DNA of 64,000 nt, taken from the NCBI GenBank assembly GCA_913062575.1, contig CAJXVT010000008.1:1-64000 (forward strand), in the 5' to 3' direction. The notes beneath the pieces were generated by a model. The model searched no databases. It saw only the letters and a program-made list of their open reading frames with translations, and was not told where the DNA came from. The stretch is from an uncultured Flavobacteriaceae bacterium (GTDB lineage Bacteria; Bacteroidota; Bacteroidia; Flavobacteriales; Flavobacteriaceae). Of this stretch, positions 9,021 through 18,288 are shown piece after piece (within the stretch, counting starts at the first letter, position 1; each line of letters begins with the position of its first letter). A program made the position numbers and the translations under genes.

Positions 9021-10088
9021 ATGCTTAAAAACACAGTCTTACTACTACTCTTTTTATTTTCATTGACGGTAGTAGTTGGTCAGAAAACGAAAAGCACCCC
9101 CTATGATCTATCAACATTAAATGATGGGCCATTTGTATTTATAGAACAAAATAATTTAGTTGAGAAAAAGATTGTAAATGGGAAGGTCATCATTAAAAAC
9201 CGAACTTTAAATTCTTTCAAAACAACTTTTAGCCCAGAACCATCAACCTATAAAAATGTAAAAAAGATTGCTGCTATAAGTGATATACATGGGCAATATG
9301 ACTTGGCTGTTACTCTTCTTAAAAACAACAATATAATTGACGAAGATTTAAATTGGAAATTTGGAAAAGGCCATTTTGTAATTGCCGGAGATATTTTTGA
9401 TCGTGGAGATAAAGTGCATGAAACATTTTTATTGGTTTATAAACTAGAGCAACAAGCAAAAAAACAAGGAGGTCGTGTGCATTTTTTATTAGGAAACCAT
9501 GAATACATGGTATTACACAACGATTTAAGATATATTCATAGAAAGTATAAAGAGACTACGAAATTATTAAGAATTGGATATGACAAATTGTATGGGAAAA
9601 ATACAGTTCTTGGAAGATGGTTACGTTCAAAAGCAACCATTATAAAAATAAACAAAGATTATTTTGTGCATGGTGGAGTTTCAAAAGATTTTATAGAAAA
9701 AACTGGTTTTTCTAGTGAAACAATTCACAATATCAATTCAAAAATGAGAACCTCTCTTGAGCGAACAAAAAAGGAAATGAAATCTACCGATTTTTACACA
9801 ACCTATTATAGAAGTAAAGGCTTGATTTGGTATCGAGGTTATTTTAACGACAATTTAGAAACTAAAGAAATCAAAGATGTCTTACACTCACTAGATTCAA
9901 AACACATTATTGTTGGTCATTGCTCAAATGAAGAAGTTGTTCAGCTTTTTAATCATAAAATTTTCGGAGTAGATTCTAGTTTGAAAAATGGAGAATATGG
10001 CGAATTATTGTTGATTAAAAACAAAAAATACCAACGAAGAACCTTGCAAGGAAAAAGGAAGAAGTTTTCTAAAGAAGTGAAACGCTAA
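9021..10088 (+). CDS. Exported calcineurin-like metallophosphoesterase
   Basis: A signal peptide (residues 1-20, ending VVVG-Q) is followed by a two-metal phosphoesterase domain of the Ser/Thr protein phosphatase-like type. The motifs appear in order: SDIHG at 87-91, GDIFDRGD at 123-130, GNHE at 158-161, HGG in the middle and VGHC near residue 297. The order and spacing match bacterial Shewanella-like phosphatases. It probably acts in the periplasm on phosphoesters; the substrate is unknown. The candidate LytTR box of the next operon overlaps its stop codon. Confidence 0.85.
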   Translation: MLKNTVLLLLFLFSLTVVVGQKTKSTPYDLSTLNDGPFVFIEQNNLVEKKIVNGKVIIKNRTLNSFKTTFSPEPSTYKNVKKIAAISDIHGQYDLAVTLLKNNNIIDEDLNWKFGKGHFVIAGDIFDRGDKVHETFLLVYKLEQQAKKQGGRVHFLLGNHEYMVLHNDLRYIHRKYKETTKLLRIGYDKLYGKNTVLGRWLRSKATIIKINKDYFVHGGVSKDFIEKTGFSSETIHNINSKMRTSLERTKKEMKSTDFYTTYYRSKGLIWYRGYFNDNLETKEIKDVLHSLDSKHIIVGHCSNEEVVQLFNHKIFGVDSSLKNGEYGELLLIKNKKYQRRTLQGKRKKFSKEVKR

Positions 10089-10140
10089 TAGACAAAACCC
10101 ATTGAAACGTCTATTAAAACACCTTGTTTATCTATTTTAT
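10087..10140 (+). promoter_or_regulatory. Candidate LytTR operator and promoter, copy 1 (upstream of the sensor kinase gene)
   Basis: ATAGAC-N15-GTCTAT at 10088-10114 is an imperfect dyad. Sixteen bases after it lies TCTATTTTA, holding a -7-like TATTTTAT at 10133-10140. The same arrangement, base for base in length, occurs at 11977-12030 before the GLPGLI operon. In both copies the GTCTAT arm ends about 99 bases before the ATG. Position just upstream of a weak -7 and without a TTG at -33 suggests an activator site. Binding by the LytTR protein encoded here is inference. Confidence 0.6.
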
Positions 10141-10212
10141 TTTATCACATCAATCATTATTCTCAATATTTGATACAATATTGCAAAAAAATAACATACC
10201 CAGAAAAGTAAC

Positions 10213-11259
10213 ATGAATCAAAATACAGCCAGTACACACAAAAATATTTTAGGGATTTTAATGCATGTTGGTTTTTGGTTTTTAGTGTTTTTATGGCCAC
10301 TACTTTCCTTAGATGACATTCCTAGCTCACAATATATTGTTAATAGAAATTGGCTATCTACCACTAGTCTTTTAGCTGTTTTCTATCTCAATTATTTTAT
10401 TTTTGTTGATCTGTATTTTTTTAAAAAGAATAAAACAGCTTTCTACATCATAAATTTTATGTTGGTAGTTGCAAGCTTTTTTTTGATAAAGTATCTCTTA
10501 AGATTCAATGCCTTTAACCCCACCACGATTCATGGAGCGAGAATGCGAGAAGTTAGAACAGGTGCTATGTCATCTGTACAGCTAATTTTACCAATGGTTT
10601 TGAGTATTGGAATGTGTGCAGGTTTAAAAATCAATAAAAAATGGATTAAAAACCAGCTGATTTTACAGCAGGTACAACAAACACAATTGAATGCCGAAAT
10701 TAAGTATTTAAGATATCAAGTTCAGCCTCATTTTCTTTTCAATACTTTAAATAACATCTATTCATTAATTGATAGCTCACCTGTTATTGCTAAAACTTCT
10801 ATCCACAGTTTAAGTAAAATGATGCGTTATTTATTACATGATACTACAATACATAAAGTTCCTTTAGTGAAAGAGATTGATTTTTTAGAACGCTATATAG
10901 AGTTGATGCAACTTAGAGTCTCTTCGAATATTAAATTAGAGAAAAGCTTTCCTATTATAAACCAACCCATTCAAATTGCTCCACTCCTACTCATTTCTTT
11001 TATCGAAAACGCATTTAAACATGGCATCGATGCTATACAACCAAGTTCTATCAAAATTGAACTAACAATTACTAATGATTTGTTACATTACACCGTAATA
11101 AACTCCTCTTTTCCTCAAAAAGAAAAAGCAACAGATTCTGGAATTGGACTTGAGAATTTAAAAAAGAGACTTGAATTAGTGTATCCATCAAAATTTGATC
11201 TAATTACAGAAGAAAAAGACAAATTATATACCGCCAAATTAATACTGAATTTTAAATGA
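10213..11259 (+). CDS. LytS/YehU-type sensor histidine kinase
   Basis: The 348-residue protein has four predicted membrane helices in the first 140 residues and then the His_kinase (LytS/YehU) module. The phospho-accepting His is H173 in QPHFLFNTLNNIYSL, and the ATP-binding N-box is LISFIENAFKHGID, with a glycine-rich SGIGLENLKKRL later. There is no large periplasmic sensor domain, so the signal is probably sensed in or at the membrane. It overlaps the response regulator gene by 4 bases (ATGA), so the two are translationally coupled. Confidence 0.93.
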   Translation: MNQNTASTHKNILGILMHVGFWFLVFLWPLLSLDDIPSSQYIVNRNWLSTTSLLAVFYLNYFIFVDLYFFKKNKTAFYIINFMLVVASFFLIKYLLRFNAFNPTTIHGARMREVRTGAMSSVQLILPMVLSIGMCAGLKINKKWIKNQLILQQVQQTQLNAEIKYLRYQVQPHFLFNTLNNIYSLIDSSPVIAKTSIHSLSKMMRYLLHDTTIHKVPLVKEIDFLERYIELMQLRVSSNIKLEKSFPIINQPIQIAPLLLISFIENAFKHGIDAIQPSSIKIELTITNDLLHYTVINSSFPQKEKATDSGIGLENLKKRLELVYPSKFDLITEEKDKLYTAKLILNFK

Positions 11260-11978
11260 AAATGCTTACTTGTATATTGATAGATGATGAACCTTTAGCG
11301 CTTAGTTTACTAGAAGGCTATGTAGATGCCACACCTTTTTTAAAATTGGAAGCCACTTGCAGTAGCGCCATTTCTGCCATTGAACTTATAGAAAACAAGC
11401 ATATTGACTTGATTTTTACCGACATTCAAATGCCAAATTTATCGGGTATGGAATTTTCAAAAATGATTCTAAACAAAGGAATTAAAATCATTTTCACAAC
11501 TGCCTTTGAAGAATTTGCCCTAGAAAGTTATAAGGTAAACGCCATTGACTATTTAGTAAAACCAATTAGTTATTCTGAATTCTTTTCAGCCGTAAATAAG
11601 GCAAAACAGCAAATTTCTAACACTATTGCCCCGAGTGAAACACTCAAATATAATGAAGATTATATTTTTGTAAAATCTGATTATAAATTGATTAAAATAG
11701 ACTTAAAAGACCTTATTTATATTGAAGGATTAAAAGACTATTTAAAATTCTATACGGTAAATTCTGCAAAACCAATTTTAACATTAAAAAGTATGAAATC
11801 TCTTGAAGAAGAACTTTCTAATAAGTCTTTTATGCGTGTGCATCGTTCTTTTATGGTCAACCTAAAAAAGATTACGACCGTAGAACGTAATCGTATTGTA
11901 TTTGGTGACACATACATTCCTGTTTCTGATAAATATAAAGAAAACTTCCAGAAATTTATTGATGTCGATTTTTCTTAA
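11256..11978 (+). CDS. LytTR-family response regulator
   Basis: The 240-residue protein pairs a receiver domain (acidic pair DD at 10-11, phospho-acceptor D56 in FTDIQMP, and Lys in LVKPI near 103) with a C-terminal LytTR DNA-binding domain (about 135-238; FMRVHRSFMVNLKKI and IPVSDKYKENF are typical). It is the partner of the kinase just upstream. LytTR domains bind short repeated boxes about 20-100 bases upstream of targets. The matched boxes before its own operon and before the GLPGLI operon make it the natural candidate to bind both. Confidence 0.94.
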   Translation: MKMLTCILIDDEPLALSLLEGYVDATPFLKLEATCSSAISAIELIENKHIDLIFTDIQMPNLSGMEFSKMILNKGIKIIFTTAFEEFALESYKVNAIDYLVKPISYSEFFSAVNKAKQQISNTIAPSETLKYNEDYIFVKSDYKLIKIDLKDLIYIEGLKDYLKFYTVNSAKPILTLKSMKSLEEELSNKSFMRVHRSFMVNLKKITTVERNRIVFGDTYIPVSDKYKENFQKFIDVDFS

Positions 11979-12030
11979 TAGATAAAATCCTTCCAAACGT
12001 CTATAATTGTAGTGCATACTTCTATTTTAG
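11977..12030 (+). promoter_or_regulatory. Candidate LytTR operator and promoter, copy 2 (upstream of the GLPGLI operon)
   Basis: ATAGAT-N15-GTCTAT at 11978-12004 shares most bases with the copy at 10088-10114, notably AAACGTCTAT at the right end. TCTATTTTA follows after exactly 16 bases in both, and the ATG comes about 99-100 bases after the box in both. Flanking bases differ freely, so this is conserved spacing around two short elements rather than a simple duplication. Confidence 0.6.
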
Positions 12031-12103
12031 TTGAATATGATCCTCCTTTGTTTCAATTTTGATGTATTAATAACTAAAGTTAACACTTTAATAAATACAC
12101 ATT

Positions 12104-12862
12104 ATGAAATATTCAATACAAGTTATCGCTATCCTTCTGTTTCTAATTTCGGTACCAACAAACGGTCAAAACCTACAAGGAAACATACAATACACTTCCA
12201 AATCTAAAGTTCATGTTTTAATTAATACAGAAAATTTTTCCAAAATTTCACAACAAAAATTCAAAGCTGGGCACAATGCTTCATCTATAAAAAAATATGC
12301 TTTAAACTTTAATAAGAGTAGCTCATTATTTACAGAAGTTATAGATGCAAATATAAATCCATCCCTTGGAATGCGATCAAATCCAAAAGGCCCAGCTTTG
12401 ATGATCAATCACCCGGGAAATTTCTATAAAGATTTAAAAACAAAAAACTACATAAACCAAAAGGAATTCTTTGGAAAACAGTTTATAATTCGTGACAAAT
12501 TAACAACTATCAATTGGCAAAAAACGAAGGAGGTTAAAATGATAGGAAAATATACCTGCTTTAAAGCTACAGCTAAAATTCTTAATGGGAGCAGTAAAAG
12601 TAATAGTTCAACTAATGTAGTTGCTTGGTACACTATTGATATTCCTGTTTCTCAAGGTCCAGGTAAATATTGGGGATTGCCAGGTTTAATATTAGAAGTT
12701 CAAACAGAAGATGTGGTATACACTTGTACAAAAATCGAGTTGAATCAGGCAAATGACACCGCCATTAAAATGCCTAAAAAAGGAAAGAAAATCACCCAAA
12801 AGAAGTTTGATAAGTTATTTGTTTCAACATTAAATGACATTAGAGAAAGACATGCTAATTAA
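12104..12862 (+). CDS. GLPGLI family protein
   Basis: An exported protein of 252 residues with a signal peptide (about 1-21, ending TNG-Q). The family's name motif is seen complete in GKYWGLPGLILEVQTED (about residues 186-202), preceded by the usual VVAWYTIDIPVSQGPG. GLPGLI proteins are Bacteroidota envelope proteins often next to TonB-dependent barrels, as here; their function is unknown. It is the first gene of an operon with a SusC-like barrel and another exported protein, and has the candidate LytTR box upstream. Confidence 0.9.
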   Translation: MKYSIQVIAILLFLISVPTNGQNLQGNIQYTSKSKVHVLINTENFSKISQQKFKAGHNASSIKKYALNFNKSSSLFTEVIDANINPSLGMRSNPKGPALMINHPGNFYKDLKTKNYINQKEFFGKQFIIRDKLTTINWQKTKEVKMIGKYTCFKATAKILNGSSKSNSSTNVVAWYTIDIPVSQGPGKYWGLPGLILEVQTEDVVYTCTKIELNQANDTAIKMPKKGKKITQKKFDKLFVSTLNDIRERHAN

Positions 12863-12884
12863 TCCCCAAAAAACAAAACACTCA

Positions 12885-15623
12885 ATGATTTTAACTTCAA
12901 AAATCACAAAAAATAGTTATTGCTTTTTTCTGCTATTCTTTATTGGCCTGTGTGCTAGTTTCTCACAAGAAATAAAACTAACTGGAATTGTTAAAGATAG
13001 CATCGGAAATGTGTTAGAATCGGCTAATGTTATTGCTTTTAATGCAAAGACCAATACGTTAAAATCCTACTCCGTCACCAATACAAAAGGAGCCTATATA
13101 ATAGCACTTGACAAAGAAGTCGCATATACATTAAAGATTAGTTTTATTGGTTATAAAACAATTACTACTCATATAGATGAGACTGCTTTTAAAGAAGATA
13201 CAGTCAAAGATTATATACTTTATGAAGAAAGCAATAAACTAGATGAAGTTGTATTAGTGTATGAAATGCCAATTAATGTAAAGAATGATACTATTGTTTA
13301 TAATGCTACCTCATTTTTAAATGGTACAGAAAAAAAACTAGGTGATATTTTAAAAAAAATACCTGGTATAGAAATAAATAGCAAAGGCCAAATTGAAGTT
13401 GAAGGCAAGCAAGTAATGAAAGTGATGATTGAAGGAAAAGACTTTTTTGATGGCGATTCGAAACTGGCAGTTGAAAACATTCCTTCTGATGCTGTAAAAA
13501 AAATTGAAGTACTCAAAAATTTCAGTGAAATAAGTCAATTGAAATCGGTAACCAATAATGAAGATAATATAGTCATCAATTTAAAACTCAAAGAAGGGAA
13601 AAAGAACTTTTGGTTTGGAGAGCTAACTGCAGGTGGTGGTTTCGATAATAGCTATTTGATACATCCAAAACTATTTTATTACAGTCCAGCTAAAAGTATC
13701 AATATACTAACTGACTTTAATAACATTGGCGAGATTCCTTTTACTTTTCACGATTATATGAATTTTACTGGTGGCTTAAATAAAGGCCTAACAGGATCTG
13801 GAACTTCCTTTAATCTATCTTCGAACAGCTTGGGTTTGTCTTTATTAAAAAATAACAAAGCCAATAAGATAAACTCAAAATTTGGAGCTGTAAATTTTAG
13901 TTATGTACCAAAAGAGACCTGGGGATTGAATGGGTTTTTAATTTTTTCTAAAACGGAAGTAGACTTCTTAGAAAAATCTACCACAAATTATTCTATTGAT
14001 GATTTAACTGCACAAACAGATCAAAAAACTTTTCAAAACAATAGAATGGCTTTGGCAAAATTGAGCTCTACATACAAGCCACATGCAAATTTTCAGTTCG
14101 ATTATGATGCTTTTTTAAAGATCTCAAAACAAGATGAACTTGGAGTTTTAAACACTCGTTTTTCTAACATCGAAAATACAATTCATACAACTATGAATAG
14201 CGATCCTTTTTCTATAAAACAAAAAGCAAACCTATACTACACTATGAATCCAAACCATATTGTATCGGGGAACTTTCAATATCTTATCGAAAAAGAAAAT
14301 CCCTTTTATAATGCTTCTTTTGTTGATTTAGGTATAGATCCATCTAACAACATGTTGCCATTTTCTAGTTTATTTCCATACAATACAAACCAAAAAAACT
14401 ACACCATCAACCAAGATAAAATAATACAAACCAACAAGCTAGATGCTAAAATCGATTATTACTACCTAATTAATAACAAGAACAATCTTATTTTCACATT
14501 AGGAAGTACAGTTAGTAGTCAGAAATTTAATTCATCTATATTTCAAACCTTAGACAATCAAAGTCTTTTTAATTTTACGGATGCTGCATTTAAAAACAAT
14601 AATGTCAGTTACAATTTTTCAGATGTGTTTTTGGGCTTAAAATACAAAGTCAACCTAGGTAAATTTATGTTCAACCCAGGAGTGAGTCTTCACAACTATC
14701 AGACAAAAAATGAACAGTTAGGAAATATTATAACAGTAAACTCTACAAAGTTATTGCCGAATTTCTATGCCAATCTTCAGCTTCAAAAATCTGAAAGTTT
14801 GCGTTTTACGTATGCAAAAACTGCTGCATATGCGTCAATAGATAAAATTGCTGAAGGATATATTTTAAACAATCACAGTTCTTTATTTAAAGGAAATAGT
14901 GCCTTAGAAAATGGGATGTACGAAAAGTATCGACTTAGCTATTATAGTTTTAGCTTATTCAATAATACAACTGTGTTTGGAGGGATTAATTATTCTAAGA
15001 AAAAAAACGACCTCAAAAATAATACGGTGTATACTCAGATAAATAATATTGCAACACCAATCAACTCGTTGTTTAAAGACGAAACCATTTCTATGAATTT
15101 AGATTGGAGAAAAAAATTTAAGAAATACAATGTCAATTTTAAAATACATCTAGAGAAAGCCAATTATTACAATATGGTAAATGGGCTTCCAAACAGTTCA
15201 AATTCGTTTATTCAAGAATATACTGCAAGTGTAATTACCAATTATAAAAAAGCGCCTAATTTTGAACTTGGCTACAAAAGAACGAGTAATACATATAGCA
15301 ATACTATTGGAGAAACCACCTATTTGACCGACAAACCATTTGTAAATATAGAAGCTGTTTTCTTACAACATTTCTCTTTCAAGTCTGAGTTTAGTTTTTA
15401 CAAATACGCAACAAAAAATACTGCTTTAAATACCTATTCGTTTTTAGATGCAAGTATCAACTACCAAAATAAAAACAGTAAGCTAGAATACAAACTAGGG
15501 CTCACAAATATTTTGAATACGAACTCTATGAATCAAGATACCTTTCATCAAAACTACACAAGTACCTCGCAATATTTTATTCAACCTCGATTTGCTGTAT
15601 TTAGTTTAACCTATAATTTATAA
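12885..15623 (+). CDS. TonB-dependent receptor-like outer membrane beta-barrel protein
   Basis: The start at 12885 is chosen because it places a normal signal peptide at the N-terminus (ending FSQ); upstream in-frame ATGs at 12834 and 12852 would add residues and overlap the GLPGLI gene. The 912-residue protein has a carboxypeptidase-regulatory-like domain (LTGIVKDSIGNVLESANV), a plug-like domain (DILKKIPGIEINSKGQIEVEG and VKKIEVLKNF), and a long barrel with frequent aromatic strand ends. This is the OMP beta-barrel type commonly paired with GLPGLI proteins. The substrate is unknown; uptake or surface binding under two-component control is likely. Confidence 0.88.
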   Translation: MILTSKITKNSYCFFLLFFIGLCASFSQEIKLTGIVKDSIGNVLESANVIAFNAKTNTLKSYSVTNTKGAYIIALDKEVAYTLKISFIGYKTITTHIDETAFKEDTVKDYILYEESNKLDEVVLVYEMPINVKNDTIVYNATSFLNGTEKKLGDILKKIPGIEINSKGQIEVEGKQVMKVMIEGKDFFDGDSKLAVENIPSDAVKKIEVLKNFSEISQLKSVTNNEDNIVINLKLKEGKKNFWFGELTAGGGFDNSYLIHPKLFYYSPAKSINILTDFNNIGEIPFTFHDYMNFTGGLNKGLTGSGTSFNLSSNSLGLSLLKNNKANKINSKFGAVNFSYVPKETWGLNGFLIFSKTEVDFLEKSTTNYSIDDLTAQTDQKTFQNNRMALAKLSSTYKPHANFQFDYDAFLKISKQDELGVLNTRFSNIENTIHTTMNSDPFSIKQKANLYYTMNPNHIVSGNFQYLIEKENPFYNASFVDLGIDPSNNMLPFSSLFPYNTNQKNYTINQDKIIQTNKLDAKIDYYYLINNKNNLIFTLGSTVSSQKFNSSIFQTLDNQSLFNFTDAAFKNNNVSYNFSDVFLGLKYKVNLGKFMFNPGVSLHNYQTKNEQLGNIITVNSTKLLPNFYANLQLQKSESLRFTYAKTAAYASIDKIAEGYILNNHSSLFKGNSALENGMYEKYRLSYYSFSLFNNTTVFGGINYSKKKNDLKNNTVYTQINNIATPINSLFKDETISMNLDWRKKFKKYNVNFKIHLEKANYYNMVNGLPNSSNSFIQEYTASVITNYKKAPNFELGYKRTSNTYSNTIGETTYLTDKPFVNIEAVFLQHFSFKSEFSFYKYATKNTALNTYSFLDASINYQNKNSKLEYKLGLTNILNTNSMNQDTFHQNYTSTSQYFIQPRFAVFSLTYNL

Positions 15624-15642
15624 CCAACTCAAAACCCATTTT

Positions 15643-16107
15643 ATGAAACATTTATTTTTAATTATAGCAATCTGTATCACAAGCAAAGGCTATACACAAA
15701 GCACAAACAACACCACTAGTACAGCACTAGAGCAATGGAAAAACATCCCTGCTAAAAAATCAAACACAGACAACCCAGATGATGGATATCCGAATGTAAA
15801 AGAGGTTAGTCCAGGTACAAAAATCCCGACAATTGGTGAAATAAAGCGCAAAGTATTGGATTTATTAAGTGACCATCACTTATACACTTCTAAAAGAATT
15901 AAAGATATTTCCAATTATAAAAACACAGGTCGTGAAGCATGGAATTGCACCTATTGGAACACATCTGAGAAACACCCAGAATATGATAAAGTTCTTAGTT
16001 TCCTTTTTTATATTGGTCCAGATCATACAGGTAGAGTGAGCCAAAGAATAGCCTTAGTAGGACAGAAATTGGTGCATAAAAAAACAGGGAAGATAATGAA
16101 GCAATAA
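15643..16107 (+). CDS. Exported protein of unknown function
   Basis: A 154-residue protein with a signal peptide (1-18, ending GYTQ). The mature part is polar, with EQWKNIPAKKSNTDNPDDGYP near the start and a cluster of aromatic and charged residues (NCTYWNTSEKHPEYDKV) in the middle. The family is not recognised. It begins 20 bases after the barrel gene and is followed by a terminator, so it is the third gene of the GLPGLI operon and probably works with the barrel at the cell surface. Confidence 0.6.
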   Translation: MKHLFLIIAICITSKGYTQSTNNTTSTALEQWKNIPAKKSNTDNPDDGYPNVKEVSPGTKIPTIGEIKRKVLDLLSDHHLYTSKRIKDISNYKNTGREAWNCTYWNTSEKHPEYDKVLSFLFYIGPDHTGRVSQRIALVGQKLVHKKTGKIMKQ

Positions 16108-16130
16108 TATCCCCTATAATTATTGCTAAA

Positions 16131-16163
16131 ACAATGGCAGTTGCTTTTTGCAACTGTCTTTGT
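16131..16163 (+). terminator. Intrinsic terminator of the GLPGLI operon
   Basis: The stem GGCAGTTGC / GCAACTGTC around a TTTTT loop, with flanking ACAA/TTGT pairing, lies 24 bases past the stop codon and is followed by T-rich sequence. A couple of pairs are imperfect. Confidence 0.6.
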
Positions 16164-16256
16164 TGTTTATAATAAGTATATTAATGCTGATTATATCTTA
16201 AACCTTTAGCGAAACTTCTTTAGAAACATTTGGCTTTTTCATCAGACAAAATTCAA

Positions 16257-16264
16257 TATATTTG
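16257..16264 (+). promoter_or_regulatory. -7 promoter element TATATTTG
   Basis: A full match to the Bacteroidota TAnnTTTG element, 17 bases before the ATG of the LTA-synthase-like gene. A TTTG at 16229-16232 lies a little too far upstream to be a standard -33 element. Confidence 0.6.
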
Positions 16265-16281
16265 CGTAAACTAAAATTTAG

Positions 16282-18288
16282 ATGCAACAAAGAATACCCA
16301 ATTACATCAAATACCTTTTTGCAAATATCCTTTCTATTACGGTATTTGCATTTTTATTTAGAGTACTATTCTATTTCTTTTTTGCACAATTAGAAAATGC
16401 TACTAGTTCAGAAATTCAGCGAGCATTTTTTGTCGGGATTCGTTTTGATATCAAACTAGCTGTGTTGGCTGTTTTTCCGATAGCTATCATATTGTTTATT
16501 GTCAACCAACGTTTTTTTAAGTATAAATTCTACAAAAGACTGAGTGTTATTTATTTTACGATTATCACTATTGCTTTGGTCTTATTTTATACATTTGATT
16601 TTGGGTATTACGATTATTTAAGTATTCGTTTAGATGCTGCTTCCCTTAGGTTCTTAAGTAACTTAAGTATCTCTACACAAGTATTATTTGAAAGTTATCC
16701 TGTTTATAAAGGATTGTTTGCGTTGCTTCTTTTAGGGTTTATCATTTATAAATTCAACGCTTATATTTACAGAAAGTTTGATGCAGAAACTTCTCCAATT
16801 TCTAGAAAGAGAAAAGCATTTTTTATCGTAGTTCCGTTTTTTCTATTAGCATTCGGAATTTACAATAGCATTACACATTATCCACTACGTTGGAGTCAGG
16901 CTTTCTTTTCTAAAAATCAATCAGTGAACCAATTTGCATTGAATCCTATTTTATATTTCTACGATAGTTTTGCGTTTAGAAGTACAGGTTTTGATTTAGA
17001 AGAAACCAAAAAATATTATCCGTCAATTGCTACTCAATTACAATTGCCAAAAGATACGTTACAATTCGAAAGAAGCCATATAAGACCCGATTCTATCACA
17101 ACACAACCCAATGTGGTAATTGTAATGTTAGAGTCTGTAGGCGTAGCACCAATGAGTTATTATGGCAATCCAATCAACACCACTCCAAAAATGGATAGTT
17201 TGGTCGACAAAAGTGCTCATTTTACCAATTTTTACATTCATAAAACAGGTACAGCAGCAAGTGTTTTTGCTAGTATAACTGGTTTACCAGATGTTGATGA
17301 CGTAAAAACAGCTTCTAGAAACCCGATGATTATAGATCAGCGAATTGTTTTTGATCAGTTTACAGGTTATGAAAAATTGTATTTCTTAGGCGGAAGTGCC
17401 AATTGGGCAAATATTCGTGGTATATTTCAATCTAATATCAACGATTTAAAAATCTTTGAAGAAGGTAGTTATGAAACAGAAAACAGAGCCGATGTTTGGG
17501 GAATTGATGACTACGAACTGTTTAAAGAATCTGATAAAGAATTGCAAAAATTACATCAGCAAAAAAAACCATTTATTGCTTATATTCAAACAGCAACCAA
17601 TCATATGCCATTTACGGTTCCAGATCAAAAAGAATCGTTTAGACCTTTACAAGGAAAAGAGATCTCTGCTGATATACTTCAAAAATCTGGATTCAAATCT
17701 GTAGCACAAATCAATGCATTGCGTTATTTAGATTTTAATGTCGATGTGTTTTTAAGACGTGCTAAAGTAGCTGGCTATTATGACAACACCATCTTTGTGT
17801 TTTTTGGAGATCATAATACAAAAATGAACAAATCAAGTTATTTGGCGGCCAATGATTTTGAATTTGATACTGAACTGTATCATGTACCATTTTTTATTCA
17901 TGCACCAAAGTTTGTAAAACCTCATCAAATATCTAGCTATAAAAAACTAGTAGATGTAATGCCTACAGCAGCGAGTTTGGCAAATATCAATTATACAAAT
18001 TACACCTTAGGTTCTAATGCATTAGATACCATTAGCAATACAAATAATGACTTTGCTTTTATTTATAAAAACATGAATGGAGAGCCTGGAATTGGGCTGT
18101 TACAAAACAATTTTTATTATACACTAACGAGAGCAACAAATACTGCAAACTTGTATAATTTTAAGCAAAAGGATGTTATTGATATTAAAAAAGACCATCC
18201 AGATGTTACAAAACAAATGGATAGCCTTTTAAGAGGTTTTTACAACGCTACTAAGTACTTATATTACAATAATAAAAAGACTAACTAG
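16282..18288 (+). CDS. LTA synthase-family membrane phosphoglycerol/sulfatase-fold transferase
   Basis: The 668-residue protein has five predicted membrane helices in the first ~200 residues and an extracytoplasmic alkaline phosphatase/sulfatase-fold domain. The latter shows VVIVMLESVGVAPMSYYG (metal site E), HKTGTAASVFASITGLP (nucleophile Thr in the KTGT turn) and FFGDHNTKM (metal-binding D-H). This matches the LtaS/OpgB-like group, which transfers phosphoglycerol or related head groups to envelope polymers. Gram-negative members modify glycans or lipids; the acceptor here is unknown. It overlaps the convergent PAP2 gene by 8 bases. Confidence 0.85.
   Translation: MQQRIPNYIKYLFANILSITVFAFLFRVLFYFFFAQLENATSSEIQRAFFVGIRFDIKLAVLAVFPIAIILFIVNQRFFKYKFYKRLSVIYFTIITIALVLFYTFDFGYYDYLSIRLDAASLRFLSNLSISTQVLFESYPVYKGLFALLLLGFIIYKFNAYIYRKFDAETSPISRKRKAFFIVVPFFLLAFGIYNSITHYPLRWSQAFFSKNQSVNQFALNPILYFYDSFAFRSTGFDLEETKKYYPSIATQLQLPKDTLQFERSHIRPDSITTQPNVVIVMLESVGVAPMSYYGNPINTTPKMDSLVDKSAHFTNFYIHKTGTAASVFASITGLPDVDDVKTASRNPMIIDQRIVFDQFTGYEKLYFLGGSANWANIRGIFQSNINDLKIFEEGSYETENRADVWGIDDYELFKESDKELQKLHQQKKPFIAYIQTATNHMPFTVPDQKESFRPLQGKEISADILQKSGFKSVAQINALRYLDFNVDVFLRRAKVAGYYDNTIFVFFGDHNTKMNKSSYLAANDFEFDTELYHVPFFIHAPKFVKPHQISSYKKLVDVMPTAASLANINYTNYTLGSNALDTISNTNNDFAFIYKNMNGEPGIGLLQNNFYYTLTRATNTANLYNFKQKDVIDIKKDHPDVTKQMDSLLRGFYNATKYLYYNNKKTN

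Noticed and set aside
12834-12884. An earlier ATG for the TonB-dependent barrel
   Set aside because: It would overlap the GLPGLI gene and put a polar extension ahead of the signal peptide; 12885 is better.
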